Shown here: in pieces, positions 25,824-33,984 of the stretch
How positions within the stretch are numbered: the first letter of the stretch is position 1
Layout: every line of letters starts with the position of its first letter
Source: Streptomyces wedmorensis
GTDB lineage: Bacteria; Actinomycetota; Actinomycetes; Streptomycetales; Streptomycetaceae
Assembly (NCBI RefSeq): GCF_000716445.1
Contig: NZ_JNWK01000036.1
Coordinates: 1 to 64,000, forward strand
Length of the DNA stretch: 64,000 nt
Direction: 5' to 3'
Translations under genes and position numbers: made by a program
The notes under the pieces: generated by a model
Seen by the model: only the letters and a program-made list of their open reading frames with translations
Told to the model about the DNA's origin: nothing
Database searches by the model: none

Positions 25824-27137
25824 ATGACCACGGAGCAGGCCAGGAAAACGGCCGAGGCGCTCACCTACAGCACCGGTTTCGGCAACGAGCACAGCTCGGA
25901 GGCGGTCCCCGGGGCTCTGCCGGACGGCCGCAACTCGCCGCAGCGCGCACCCCTCGGCCTCTACGCCGAGCAGCTCAGCGGCAGCGCCTTCACCGAGCCG
26001 CGGTCCCACAACCGCCGCTCCTGGCTCTACCGGATCCGCCCGTCGGCGGCGCACCCGCCGTTCACCCGGACCGACAACGGTGCACTGCGCGGCGCCCCCT
26101 TCACCGAGACCGTGCCCGACCCCAACCGGCTCCGCTGGAACCCGCTGCCCGACCCGGCCCCCGGCACCGACTGGCTGGCCGGCCTGTGGACCCTCGGCGG
26201 CAACGGCGACGCGGCCCAGCGGACCGGCATGGCCGTGCACCTCTACCACGCCAACGCGTCCATGGAGCGGGTCTTCGGCGACGCGGACGGCGAGCTGCTG
26301 ATCGTCCCGGAGCGCGGCGGCCTGCTGCTCCGCACCGAGCTGGGCCTGCTCGCCGCGCACCCGGGCGAGGTCGCGCTGATCCCCCGCGGGGTCCGGTTCC
26401 GCGTCGAGCTGCTCGACGAGACCGCCCGCGGCTACGTCTGCGAGAACTACGGCGCCCCCTTCCAGCTCCCCGACCTCGGCCCGATCGGCGCCAACGGCCT
26501 GGCCAACGCCCGCGACTTCCGGGCCCCCGTCGCCGCGTACGAGGACGTCGAGGGTCCGGTCGAGGTGGTCAACAAGTACTGCGGCAACCTCTGGTCGGCG
26601 ACGTACGGCCACTCCCCGCTGGACGTCGTCGCCTGGCACGGCAACCACACCCCGTACGTCTACGACCTGCGCCGCTTCAACGTCATCGGGACGATCTCGT
26701 ACGACCACCCCGACCCGTCGATCTTCACGGTCCTCACCTCGCCCTCCGACACCCCGGGGCTCGCGGGCGTGGACTTCGTGGTCTTCGCCCCGCGCTGGCT
26801 GGTCGGCGAGGACACGTTCCGCCCGCCGTACTTCCACCGCAACGTGATGAGCGAGTACATGGGCCTGATCGAGGGCGCCTACGACGCCAAGGCGGAGGGC
26901 TTCGTGCCGGGCGGCGGCTCGCTGCACAACATGATGTCCGCGCACGGCCCCGACCGGGAGACCTTCGACAAGGCCAGCGCCGCCGAGCTGAAGCCGCAGA
27001 AGATCGACGACGGCCTCGCGTTCATGTTCGAGACCCGCTGGCCGATGACCGCGACCTCGCAGGCCGCGGACGCCGACCACCTGCAGAAGGGATACGACGA
27101 CGTATGGCAGGGTCTGGAGCGCCACTTCCGGCCGTAA
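25824..27137 (+). CDS. hmgA: Homogentisate 1,2-dioxygenase
   Basis: 437 residues, full length. It opens the ring of homogentisate to maleylacetoacetate in tyrosine and phenylalanine breakdown, using Fe(II). Iron ligands are visible as His338 and Glu344 in [12 protein letters not shown] and His374 in [18 protein letters not shown], near the N-terminus, is the family hallmark. ATG 25824 with CAGGAG upstream. A GntR regulator follows after 40 bp. Maleylacetoacetate isomerase and fumarylacetoacetase genes are not in the window, as is usual in Streptomyces. Confidence 0.97.
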   Translation: MTTEQARKTAEALTYSTGFGNEHSSEAVPGALPDGRNSPQRAPLGLYAEQLSGSAFTEPRSHNRRSWLYRIRPSAAHPPFTRTDNGALRGAPFTETVPDPNRLRWNPLPDPAPGTDWLAGLWTLGGNGDAAQRTGMAVHLYHANASMERVFGDADGELLIVPERGGLLLRTELGLLAAHPGEVALIPRGVRFRVELLDETARGYVCENYGAPFQLPDLGPIGANGLANARDFRAPVAAYEDVEGPVEVVNKYCGNLWSATYGHSPLDVVAWHGNHTPYVYDLRRFNVIGTISYDHPDPSIFTVLTSPSDTPGLAGVDFVVFAPRWLVGEDTFRPPYFHRNVMSEYMGLIEGAYDAKAEGFVPGGGSLHNMMSAHGPDRETFDKASAAELKPQKIDDGLAFMFETRWPMTATSQAADADHLQKGYDDVWQGLERHFRP

Positions 27138-27177
27138 TGTCTCGGTCGTAAGCCCGTAGCCTTCGTACGGAGAACCC

Positions 27178-27927
27178 GTGACCGCCTTCGCACCCGACTC
27201 GCTGGTCCTGAACCGCAAGCTGCCGCTCTGGTATCAGGTCTCGCAGTCGCTGCGCGCCTCGATACTGGGCCGCACGCCCGACGCCTCGCTGCGGCTGCCC
27301 ACCGAGGAGCAGCTCGCCGCCCACTACGGCGTGAGCGTGCTCACCATGCGCCAGGCCCTCAAGGAGCTGGAGGAGGAGGGTCTGATCAGCCGGCACCGGC
27401 GGCGCGGCACGTTCATCGAGCCGGGTGCCCGGCGGTCCACCCCGCGCCGGCTGCTGGGCTCGATCGACACGATCGTGGCCCAGCAGTCGGGCGAGCGGAC
27501 GACGGTCCTCGGGCACGGCCCCGAACCGGTGCCGGGCGAGCTCGCCGAGTACTTCCCGGACGTGCCGGAGGTCGTGGCGTACCGGCGGCTGCGCCGCGAC
27601 GGGGAGAGCGACGAGCCCACCAACTGGGCGGAGAACGCGGTGCTCCCGGAGCTCGCCGCCGCGATCGACCCGGCCGATCTGGTCCGCTGGCCGATGACGA
27701 AGGTGCTGCGCGACGTCGTCGGGGTGCGGATCAGCCGCATCACGGACACGGTCGAGGCGCGCCTCGCCGACCCGGAGACGGCGGGCCTCCTCCAGGTCCC
27801 GCTGCTCTCCCCGATCCTCCACTACACCGGCGTGACCTACGACGAGGACGGCAGGGTCGTCGACGTGGCCCGCATCCGCTACCGCGGCGACCGCTTCTCC
27901 TTCACGGTCACCGTGGGGGCACAGTGA
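27178..27927 (+). CDS. GntR-family regulator, HutC/UTRA type
   Basis: 249 residues from GTG 27178. Winged helix at about residues 12-80 (LRLPTEEQLAAHYGVSVLTMRQALKELEEEGLISRHRRRGTF), then a UTRA ligand domain. It lies 40 bp after hmgA on the same strand and is probably co-transcribed. A role in tyrosine catabolism control is likely by position; the 9-bp dyad upstream of hmgA is a plausible target. The end of the gene is reiterated downstream. Confidence 0.85.
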   Translation: MTAFAPDSLVLNRKLPLWYQVSQSLRASILGRTPDASLRLPTEEQLAAHYGVSVLTMRQALKELEEEGLISRHRRRGTFIEPGARRSTPRRLLGSIDTIVAQQSGERTTVLGHGPEPVPGELAEYFPDVPEVVAYRRLRRDGESDEPTNWAENAVLPELAAAIDPADLVRWPMTKVLRDVVGVRISRITDTVEARLADPETAGLLQVPLLSPILHYTGVTYDEDGRVVDVARIRYRGDRFSFTVTVGAQ

Positions 27928-28105
27928 CGACGGCAGCGCCGTGACGGTGTGAGCGCATTGACGATGCGCGCGATGACGGTCGAAACGCCCTGCACGATCG
28001 AAGCGCTCTGCATGGTCGAAACGCCCTGCACGTGCGCGCGTCGTGACGGTGCGCACGTGCCCGTGACGCCGGCGGCGCGGTGACGAAGGCAGCACGCTGA
28101 CGGTG
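27924..28105. repeat. Direct repeats downstream of the GntR gene
   Basis: GTGACGACGGCAGCGCCGTG (start of a 26-bp unit at 27924-27949, containing the gene's TGA) recurs with four mismatches at 28080-28105. Between them three 18-bp units, GGTCGAAACGCCCTGCAC, GATCGAAGCGCTCTGCAT and GGTCGAAACGCCCTGCAC, are head to tail at 27978-28031. No gene is seen in the 213-bp gap. Confidence 0.85.
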
Positions 28106-28140
28106 GAAGCCCACGGACGGCCGTCGTTAGCATGCGGGGC

Positions 28141-29457
28141 GTGACGGAAGATGTACGTCTCGACGAGCCGCCCCTCCTCGACGAGCTGATGCCGTGGTCC
28201 GTGGCCCCGCTGCGGTTCGGGCGGTCATGGATCGTCGCCCCCGACGCCCGCACCCTGCGCGCCCGCTGGGACCGGCTGACGGCGGCCGAGGGTGCCGAGC
28301 GGGAGGCGCTGTTCCGGCCGAGCCGGGCGCGTACGCCGGTGAGCGCGGTGGCCGCGCTGCCCGGGCAGCGGACCGGCACCGTGCGGTTCGCCCGCGAGGC
28401 CGGCCCGTGCCCGGCGCCGGTGCGGATCGCGCACGGGCCGTTCGACGAGCAGTGGCTGCTGCCCGACCACCGTCTGATCGACACCGCCCGGCCGGAACTG
28501 TGGCGGGTGGTCGGCGGACCACAGCTCTTCGCCGTCGAGCAGGGATACGTGCCCGGGGCCGTCGGCCCCGCGATCCTGGTGACCGCCGCGCTCCCCGAGG
28601 GCCGTTCCCCCGCGGGCCGCCCCGGGCGCATCAGGCCGCTGTTCCGCCGCCCCGGCGGCCACGAGCCCAATCTCGCCCCGGGCCTCCTCGCCTTCCTCGG
28701 GGAGCGGTACGGGCACGAGGTCGACGCGCGGGAGTGGCTGGCGTGGACGGTGGCGGCGGCGCTCCCCTCCCCCGCCGGGTGCCGGGTGCCGCTGCCGGAG
28801 GACCCGGAGGTGTGGGCGGCGGGCGTGGCCCTCGGCCGTGAGCTCGTCGACGTACAGACGCGCGGGGCCCTCAGCGGGACGAAGCCGCGGCTCCCGGGCG
28901 GCCGACGGCCCTATGTGCGGGCGGCGGTGCCGTCCCGGCCGGCCACGATCGCGTACGACCCCCGGGACGAGGTCCTCGACCTCGACGGCGGCCGGATCTC
29001 CCCGGTGCCGGCCGAGGCCTGGAACTACCAGGTCGGCGGCGTGCGGGTCCTGGAGCAGTGGTTCGCGCACCGGACCGCTCCGGCGGAGCCGGGATCCCTG
29101 GAGGCGATCGGGCCGGGCGGCTGGCCGCAGGAGTGGACCTCGGAACTCCTCGACCTGATCACCGTGCTGGCGCTGCTCGGGACCCACGAGCCGGAACGGT
29201 CGGCCCTGGCCGAGCGCACGGCACCGCCCGCCGAAGGAACAGGGACCACGGGAACCACCGAAGACGCAGGAACCACCGAAGCTCCCGGACCCACCGGACC
29301 CACTCGAACGGCACCGACGGCACCGGCCCCCCGAAGCATCGGAGCGGCGGTCCTCCGCGCCGCCGGGGTCCTGCCGCCGCCGGACCGCGCCCGCCGCCCG
29401 GCGTCCGTGCTGGACCACCAGGAGGAGGGTCCGGAGGGGCAGTTCATGCTCCTGTGA
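28141..29457 (+). CDS. Type ISP restriction enzyme C-terminal-like protein
   Basis: 438 residues from GTG 28141; TAGCAT ends 7 bases before it, suggesting a leaderless message (an ATG three codons upstream is the alternative). The body resembles the C-terminal specificity domain of LlaBIII-type single-chain restriction-modification enzymes: DEQWLLPDHRLIDTARPELWRV, VPLPEDPEVWAAGVALGREL, RLPGGRRPYVRAAVPSRP and YQVGGVRVLEQWF. No helicase, nuclease or methyltransferase motif is present in it or beside it. A Thr/Gly-rich linker precedes the last 60 residues. Stand-alone copies occur in streptomycetes; function unknown. Confidence 0.72.
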   Translation: MTEDVRLDEPPLLDELMPWSVAPLRFGRSWIVAPDARTLRARWDRLTAAEGAEREALFRPSRARTPVSAVAALPGQRTGTVRFAREAGPCPAPVRIAHGPFDEQWLLPDHRLIDTARPELWRVVGGPQLFAVEQGYVPGAVGPAILVTAALPEGRSPAGRPGRIRPLFRRPGGHEPNLAPGLLAFLGERYGHEVDAREWLAWTVAAALPSPAGCRVPLPEDPEVWAAGVALGRELVDVQTRGALSGTKPRLPGGRRPYVRAAVPSRPATIAYDPRDEVLDLDGGRISPVPAEAWNYQVGGVRVLEQWFAHRTAPAEPGSLEAIGPGGWPQEWTSELLDLITVLALLGTHEPERSALAERTAPPAEGTGTTGTTEDAGTTEAPGPTGPTRTAPTAPAPRSIGAAVLRAAGVLPPPDRARRPASVLDHQEEGPEGQFMLL

Positions 29458-30187
29458 CGCGCGCTGCCTCGGCCGGCGGCGCGAAGGACTCCAGGAGGCG
29501 GGCGATGGTCATCGCGAAGATCTCCTCCGCGTCGACGGGGGCCGCGGGGGCCTCGGCGAGCAGCCCGGCGAGGTGCGGGTAGCGTCCGCTCGCCACCTGC
29601 CCCATGAGGTAGGCGCCGCGTACCGCCTGCTCCTCCGCCTCGGACCAGGGCAGTCCGCGGGCCCGCTCGGCGACGGCCTGTTCGTTGGCGACGGTCGCCA
29701 TGACCGTGCCGTTGACCATGGCGATCAGCTGCATCTTCAGTCCGGCGGGCACGTCCAGGGGCGTGAGGCAGCCCAGGCACCATTCCAGGAAGCGCAGGGC
29801 GTTGGGGCTGAGGCCGTAGGCGGTGGTCATCACCCGGGGCAGCCAGGGGTGTCGGTACATGAGGGCGCGGCTCTGGTAGGCGATCGCGGTCATGTCGGCG
29901 CGCCAGTCGCCGCTGGGCTCCTCGGGAAGCTCGTACTCGCCGCTGACCGCGTCGACCATCAGCTCGTACAGGTCCTCCTTGCGGGGGACGTAGTTGTAGA
30001 GCGACATGGTGCCGCAGCCGATCTCGGCGGCGACGCGGCGCATGGAGACGGCGTCGATGCCGTCGGCGTCGGCGATGCGGACGGCCGCGTCCACGACGTC
30101 ACGCCGGCTGTACGCCGGTCTGGGGCCGCGGCCCGTGCGCTCGGGGCGCGCCCAGATCACTTCCGGTTCGGCCGCTCGGCCCGCCAT
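29444..30187 (-). CDS. TetR-family repressor of the DrrAB-like exporter
   Basis: 247 residues. HTH: VSMRRVAAEIGCGTMSLYNYVPRKEDLYELM, close to the TetR/AcrR subgroup with TetR_C_1-type ligand domain. ATG 30187 with GAGGTG. It is divergent from an ABC exporter, and two near-identical palindromes lie in and just beyond the intergenic region. The 3' end overlaps the end of the convergent Type ISP-like gene by 14 bp. Confidence 0.88.
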   Translation of the reverse strand: MAGRAAEPEVIWARPERTGRGPRPAYSRRDVVDAAVRIADADGIDAVSMRRVAAEIGCGTMSLYNYVPRKEDLYELMVDAVSGEYELPEEPSGDWRADMTAIAYQSRALMYRHPWLPRVMTTAYGLSPNALRFLEWCLGCLTPLDVPAGLKMQLIAMVNGTVMATVANEQAVAERARGLPWSEAEEQAVRGAYLMGQVASGRYPHLAGLLAEAPAAPVDAEEIFAMTIARLLESFAPPAEAARVTGA

Positions 30188-30214
30188 GGATCATCACCTC
30201 GCCCTCCATCGTAG

Positions 30215-30235
30215 TTACGTACACCGTACGTAGTG
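30215..30235. promoter_or_regulatory. Operator 1 for the exporter TetR
   Basis: TTACGTACACCGTACGTAGTG, a near-perfect palindrome (TACGTAC-ACC-GTACGTA is exact). It lies where the -35 box of the exporter promoter should be: the candidate -10 TATGGT at 30239-30244 ends 6 bases before the ATG. Confidence 0.8.
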
Positions 30236-30250
30236 GGGTATGGTCGCGCC

Positions 30251-31189
30251 ATGACGACTACGTACGCTGTACTTAGTGAAGGCCTGCGGAAGCGATACGG
30301 CGACGTCCACGCCCTCCGCGGCCTCGACCTCGCCGTCCCCGAGGGAACGGTCTGTGGCGTCCTCGGCCCCAACGGCGCCGGCAAGACGACCGCCGTCCGC
30401 GTCCTCACCACCCTGGTCACGCCCGACGCGGGCAGCGCGCTGGTCGCCGGCCACGACGTGGTCCGCGACCCGGCGGGAGTACGGAAGCGGATCGCGGTCA
30501 CCGGGCAGTACGCCTCCGTCGACGGCGACCTCACCGGCGCCGAGAACCTGCGCCTCTTCGCGAAGCTGCTGCGCGCCCCGCGCTCCCGCGCCGACGAGCT
30601 CCTGGAGAGGTTCGGCCTGACCGCCGCCGCCGGGCGGCCCGCCCGGACCTACTCCGGCGGCATGCGGCGCCGCCTCGACCTCGCCGCCAGCCTGCTGGTG
30701 CCGCCGCGGGTGCTCTTCCTCGACGAGCCCACGACCGGTCTCGACCCGCACAGCCGGAACGGGATCTGGGACGCCGTAAGGGAGTTGGCGTCCCAGGGCA
30801 CCACCGTGCTGCTGACCACGCAGTATCTGGAGGAGGCCGACCAGCTCGCCGACGACATCGTGCTGATCGACGAAGGGCGTGCCGCACAGCGCGGCACACC
30901 GGCCGAACTCAAGGCGCTCGTCGGCAGCTACGCCGAGGTGGTCGTCGCCGACCCGTCGTCCCTCGAAGCGGCCGCGGCCGTCCTCGACCGGCTGACCGGC
31001 TCGGCTCCGGCCCTGGACGCCGGGCGGCGCGCGGTCGGCGCGGTCACCACGGACACCACGCTCACCCTCCCCCGCATCGTCCGCGCGGTCGACGCGGCCG
31101 GGGTCCACATCATCGACGCCTCACTGCGTCCGCCCACCCTCGACGAGGTGTTCCTGCGCCTCACCGACCGGAAGGAGCTCGTCGCGTGA
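30251..31189 (+). CDS. ABC exporter ATPase, DrrA-like
   Basis: 312 residues. Walker A GPNGAGKTT, Q-loop region VTGQYASVDGDLTGAENL, signature YSGGMRRRLDLAASL, Walker B VLFLDEPTTGLD and switch His region LLTTQYLEEADQ. The C-terminal domain is like daunorubicin-resistance DrrA. A leaderless start is likely (TATGGT then 6 bases then ATG). Codons 3-9 form the second operator. It pairs with the permease that overlaps its end by 4 bp. Exports an unknown, probably hydrophobic, compound. Confidence 0.92.
   Translation: MTTTYAVLSEGLRKRYGDVHALRGLDLAVPEGTVCGVLGPNGAGKTTAVRVLTTLVTPDAGSALVAGHDVVRDPAGVRKRIAVTGQYASVDGDLTGAENLRLFAKLLRAPRSRADELLERFGLTAAAGRPARTYSGGMRRRLDLAASLLVPPRVLFLDEPTTGLDPHSRNGIWDAVRELASQGTTVLLTTQYLEEADQLADDIVLIDEGRAAQRGTPAELKALVGSYAEVVVADPSSLEAAAAVLDRLTGSAPALDAGRRAVGAVTTDTTLTLPRIVRAVDAAGVHIIDASLRPPTLDEVFLRLTDRKELVA
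30258..30278. promoter_or_regulatory. Operator 2, inside the exporter coding sequence
   Basis: CTACGTACGCTGTACTTAGTG matches operator 1 at 17 of 21 bases and starts 43 bp away, about four helical turns. It lies within codons 3-9 of the ATPase gene, a place where a bound repressor would block elongation or act jointly with operator 1. Confidence 0.7.
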
Positions 31190-31962
31190 ACGCCCTCGCC
31201 CACGACGGGACCGCCGTACTCGGCCGTCACCTCCAGCGGATCCGGCACGCGCCCGCGATCACCGTCATGACGCAGACGATGCCGATCGTCTTCCTGCTCT
31301 TCTTCGGGTACGTCTTCGGCAGCGCGCTCGCCACGCCCGGCGAGGAGTACCGGGCCTTCCTGGTGCCCGGAATGCTGGTCGCGACGGCGGCGGGCGGCCT
31401 CATGACCGGCATGTTCCAGGCCGCTCAGGACTCCCACCGGGGCGTCATGGACCGCTTCCGCACCCTCCCCATCAGCCGGTCCGCCGTCCCGCTCGGACAG
31501 GCGCTGGCCGACCTGGTGGCGAGCGCGGTCGGCACGGTCCCGCTGATCCTGGTGGGGCTCGCCATGGGCTGGCGGATCGAGGGCACGCCCCTCCGGGCCC
31601 TGGGCGCCTTCGGTCTGCTGCTCCTCTTCCGCTTCGCGACGACCTGGGTGGGCATCCTCCTCGGCCTGGCCTCGCGGAGCGAGGAGGCGGCCGGCCAGCT
31701 GGGCAGCGCGACCTTCATGCTGCCGCTGCTGTCGAACGCGTACATCCCGACCGGCGGCATGCCCGGCTGGCTGCGGACGCTCGCCGAGTGGAACCCGATC
31801 TCGGCCGTCACGACGGCGGTCCGCCACCTCTTCGGCAACGCGCCCGTCCCGGTGGACGCGGCCTGGCCGGTGGCCCACCCGGTCGCCGGGGCGCTGCTCT
31901 GGTCGGGGGGCCTCATCGCCGTCTTCGCCCCGCTCGCGGTCCGCAGGTACGCCCGCCGCTGA
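31186..31962 (+). CDS. ABC-2 type permease, DrrB-like
   Basis: 258 residues, six hydrophobic helices. The GTG overlaps the ATPase stop (GTGA), so translation is coupled. DSHRGVMDRFRTLPISRSAVPLGQ is the conserved cytoplasmic coupling segment of DrrB-like permeases. Works with the preceding ATPase as an exporter. Confidence 0.9.
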   Translation: MNALAHDGTAVLGRHLQRIRHAPAITVMTQTMPIVFLLFFGYVFGSALATPGEEYRAFLVPGMLVATAAGGLMTGMFQAAQDSHRGVMDRFRTLPISRSAVPLGQALADLVASAVGTVPLILVGLAMGWRIEGTPLRALGAFGLLLLFRFATTWVGILLGLASRSEEAAGQLGSATFMLPLLSNAYIPTGGMPGWLRTLAEWNPISAVTTAVRHLFGNAPVPVDAAWPVAHPVAGALLWSGGLIAVFAPLAVRRYARR

Positions 31963-32081
31963 ACGCCGCGGGCGGGCACCGGCGTCCGTACCCCGTCCGC
32001 TCCCGTCCGTGCTCCGGACCGGCCCCGCGTGACGTGTCCCCTGATGACAAGAGCCTCGCCGGCAGGGTAGGCAGGGCTGTC

Positions 32082-33278
32082 ATGAGCACCCAGCCACTTC
32101 CCCTCGAAGGGGTCACGGTCGTCGCCGTCGAACAGGCCGTCGCCGCCCCGTTCGCCACCCGGCAGCTCGCCGACCTCGGCGCCCGTGTCGTCAAGATCGA
32201 GCGTCCGGACGGCGGGGACTTCGCCCGCGGCTACGACACGGCGGCGCGCGGCCTCGCCTCCCACTTCGTGTGGTGCAACCGCGGCAAGGGGTCCGTGGCC
32301 GTCGACCTCAAGGACCCCAGGGGCCTCGCCCTCGTGCGGCGGATGGTGGCCGGCGCGGACGTCTTCGTCCAGAACCTCGCACAGGGGGCCGCGGCCCGGC
32401 TCGGTCTCGACGCCGCCTCGCTCTGCGCCGCGCACCCGCGGCTGATCGCCGTGGACATCTCGGGGTACGGGGCGGCGGGACCGTACGCGCACAAGCGGGC
32501 GTACGACATGCTCGTCCAGTGCGAGGCGGGCCTGGTGTCGGTGACCGGCACCCCGGAGCAGCCGGTCAAGTCCGGGATCCCGGCCGCCGACATCGCGGCC
32601 GGGATGTACGCCTTCTCGGGCGTCCTCGCCGCACTCGTCCGGCGCGGCACCACCGGCCGGGGCGGTCCGGTGGAGGTGTCCCTGCTCGACTCGCTGGCCG
32701 AGTGGATGGGGCATCCGCTGCACCACGGGACCCACGGGGGCGCCGCCCCGGCGCGTACGGGACTCGCGCACGCGGTCATCGCCCCGTACGACGCCTATCC
32801 GACGGCCGACGGGGGCCTGGTGCTGCTCTCGGTGCAGAACGACCGGGAGTGGCGGCGGCTCGCCGAGCAGGTACTCGGCCGACCCGGTCTCGCCGACGAC
32901 CCGGCGTTCGCGACCAACACGGCGAGGGTGGCGCGACGCGGGGCGACGGACGCCGTCGTGGCGGAGGCGCTGGCCCCGCTGACGGCCGCCGAGGCCCTGA
33001 CAAGGCTCGACGCGGCGGGCATCGCCTGCGCCCGCCTCAACTCGGTGGCCGAGCTCGCCGACCATCCCCAGCTGACGGCCCGGGACCGCTGGCGGGAGGT
33101 GGAGTCACCGGTCGGACCGCTGCGCTCGCTGCTGCCGCCGATCGTCTTCCCGGACGCGCCGGAGCCGCGCATGGACCGGATCCCGGCCCTCGGGCAGGAC
33201 ACCGACACCGTGCTCACCGGACTCGGGGTGACGGAGGCGGAGCTGAAGGAGCTGCGGAGCACCGGCGTGATCGCCTGA
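32082..33278 (+). CDS. CaiB/BaiF-family CoA-transferase
   Basis: 398 residues, the family's usual length. Class III CoA-transferase fold, with EQAVAAPFATRQLADLGARVVKIERP at the start, NRGKGSVAVDLKDPRG, and catalytic Asp142 in RAYDMLVQCEAG. It moves CoA between carboxylic acids; the acid is unknown. It appears monocistronic; a hairpin follows at 33333. Confidence 0.92.
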   Translation: MSTQPLPLEGVTVVAVEQAVAAPFATRQLADLGARVVKIERPDGGDFARGYDTAARGLASHFVWCNRGKGSVAVDLKDPRGLALVRRMVAGADVFVQNLAQGAAARLGLDAASLCAAHPRLIAVDISGYGAAGPYAHKRAYDMLVQCEAGLVSVTGTPEQPVKSGIPAADIAAGMYAFSGVLAALVRRGTTGRGGPVEVSLLDSLAEWMGHPLHHGTHGGAAPARTGLAHAVIAPYDAYPTADGGLVLLSVQNDREWRRLAEQVLGRPGLADDPAFATNTARVARRGATDAVVAEALAPLTAAEALTRLDAAGIACARLNSVAELADHPQLTARDRWREVESPVGPLRSLLPPIVFPDAPEPRMDRIPALGQDTDTVLTGLGVTEAELKELRSTGVIA

Positions 33279-33332
33279 CGGGGAACCGGGTACGGGCCGC
33301 ACGGACGCCACGGCGCTCCGGACACGACTGAA

Positions 33333-33360
33333 CGCCGGACGGGCGGGGACACGTCCGGCG
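33333..33360 (+). terminator. Hairpin terminator after the CoA-transferase gene
   Basis: CGCCGGACG (33333-33341) pairs with CGTCCGGCG (33352-33360). A second dyad, CGGGGCCG with CGGCCCCG at about 33371-33392, sits just beyond the stop of the convergent small gene. Confidence 0.65.
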
Positions 33361-33399
33361 AAGTCGCGGTCGGGGCCGGTCGGGCGGCCCCGGGGTTCG

Positions 33400-33672
33400 C
33401 TAGCGGCGCGCGCCGAAGAGCGAGCGGCGGAGTCGGCGGAGCGGGGCGAAGAGGGAGACCCGCGCGCTGCGGCTGCGGTGACCGTGCACCGCCGGCTCGT
33501 GCGTACGCGCCGTCAGTTCCCGCATCAGCAGCGTCGCCTCGGCCACCTCGCGCTGGGGCACGGCGGGGCCGCCGAGCACCGCGAGATGGCGGTCGAGTCG
33601 CGAACTGGTCGCACTGCTCCCGCAGGTGATGGCAGGCACTCGCGGCCTGCTGCGCATTGCTATCTGTTCCAT
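33400..33672 (-). CDS. Small conserved streptomycete protein
   Basis: 90 residues from the ATG at 33672, with GGGGAG 5 bp upstream. Sequence MEQIAMRSRPRVPAITCGSS then ATSSRLDRHLAVLGGPAVPQ resembles a small protein I recall as common in streptomycetes. The first half is neutral with one Cys, and the C-terminus is strongly basic (RLRRSLFGARR), which suggests nucleic-acid or membrane association. No known domain. Confidence 0.6.
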   Translation of the reverse strand: MEQIAMRSRPRVPAITCGSSATSSRLDRHLAVLGGPAVPQREVAEATLLMRELTARTHEPAVHGHRSRSARVSLFAPLRRLRRSLFGARR

Positions 33673-33984
33673 GTCACTCCCCACCCGTACAAGGGCACCC
33701 GGCCCGGGCAGGTTAACCCTATCGCCCCACCGTCACACGCGTGTATCCCGCCGACGGGATTCACCGCACCCGTACGGGGGTTGACGGTCACTGTCCGAAT
33801 CCATCTGATTCCAGGGCGAGTTGGACAGCACTCGAACACCTGCCGAACCGTCACGAACCATCCTGCACTCCCGACCCGCCTCCATGGCCACGGAGGCCGA
33901 TGTGATCTCCGACACCAAGATCGCCACAGCGCTCCCGCCGACGGACCGGGGGCAGGAGGACGCCCCTCGGGCTACCGTGGGTCC

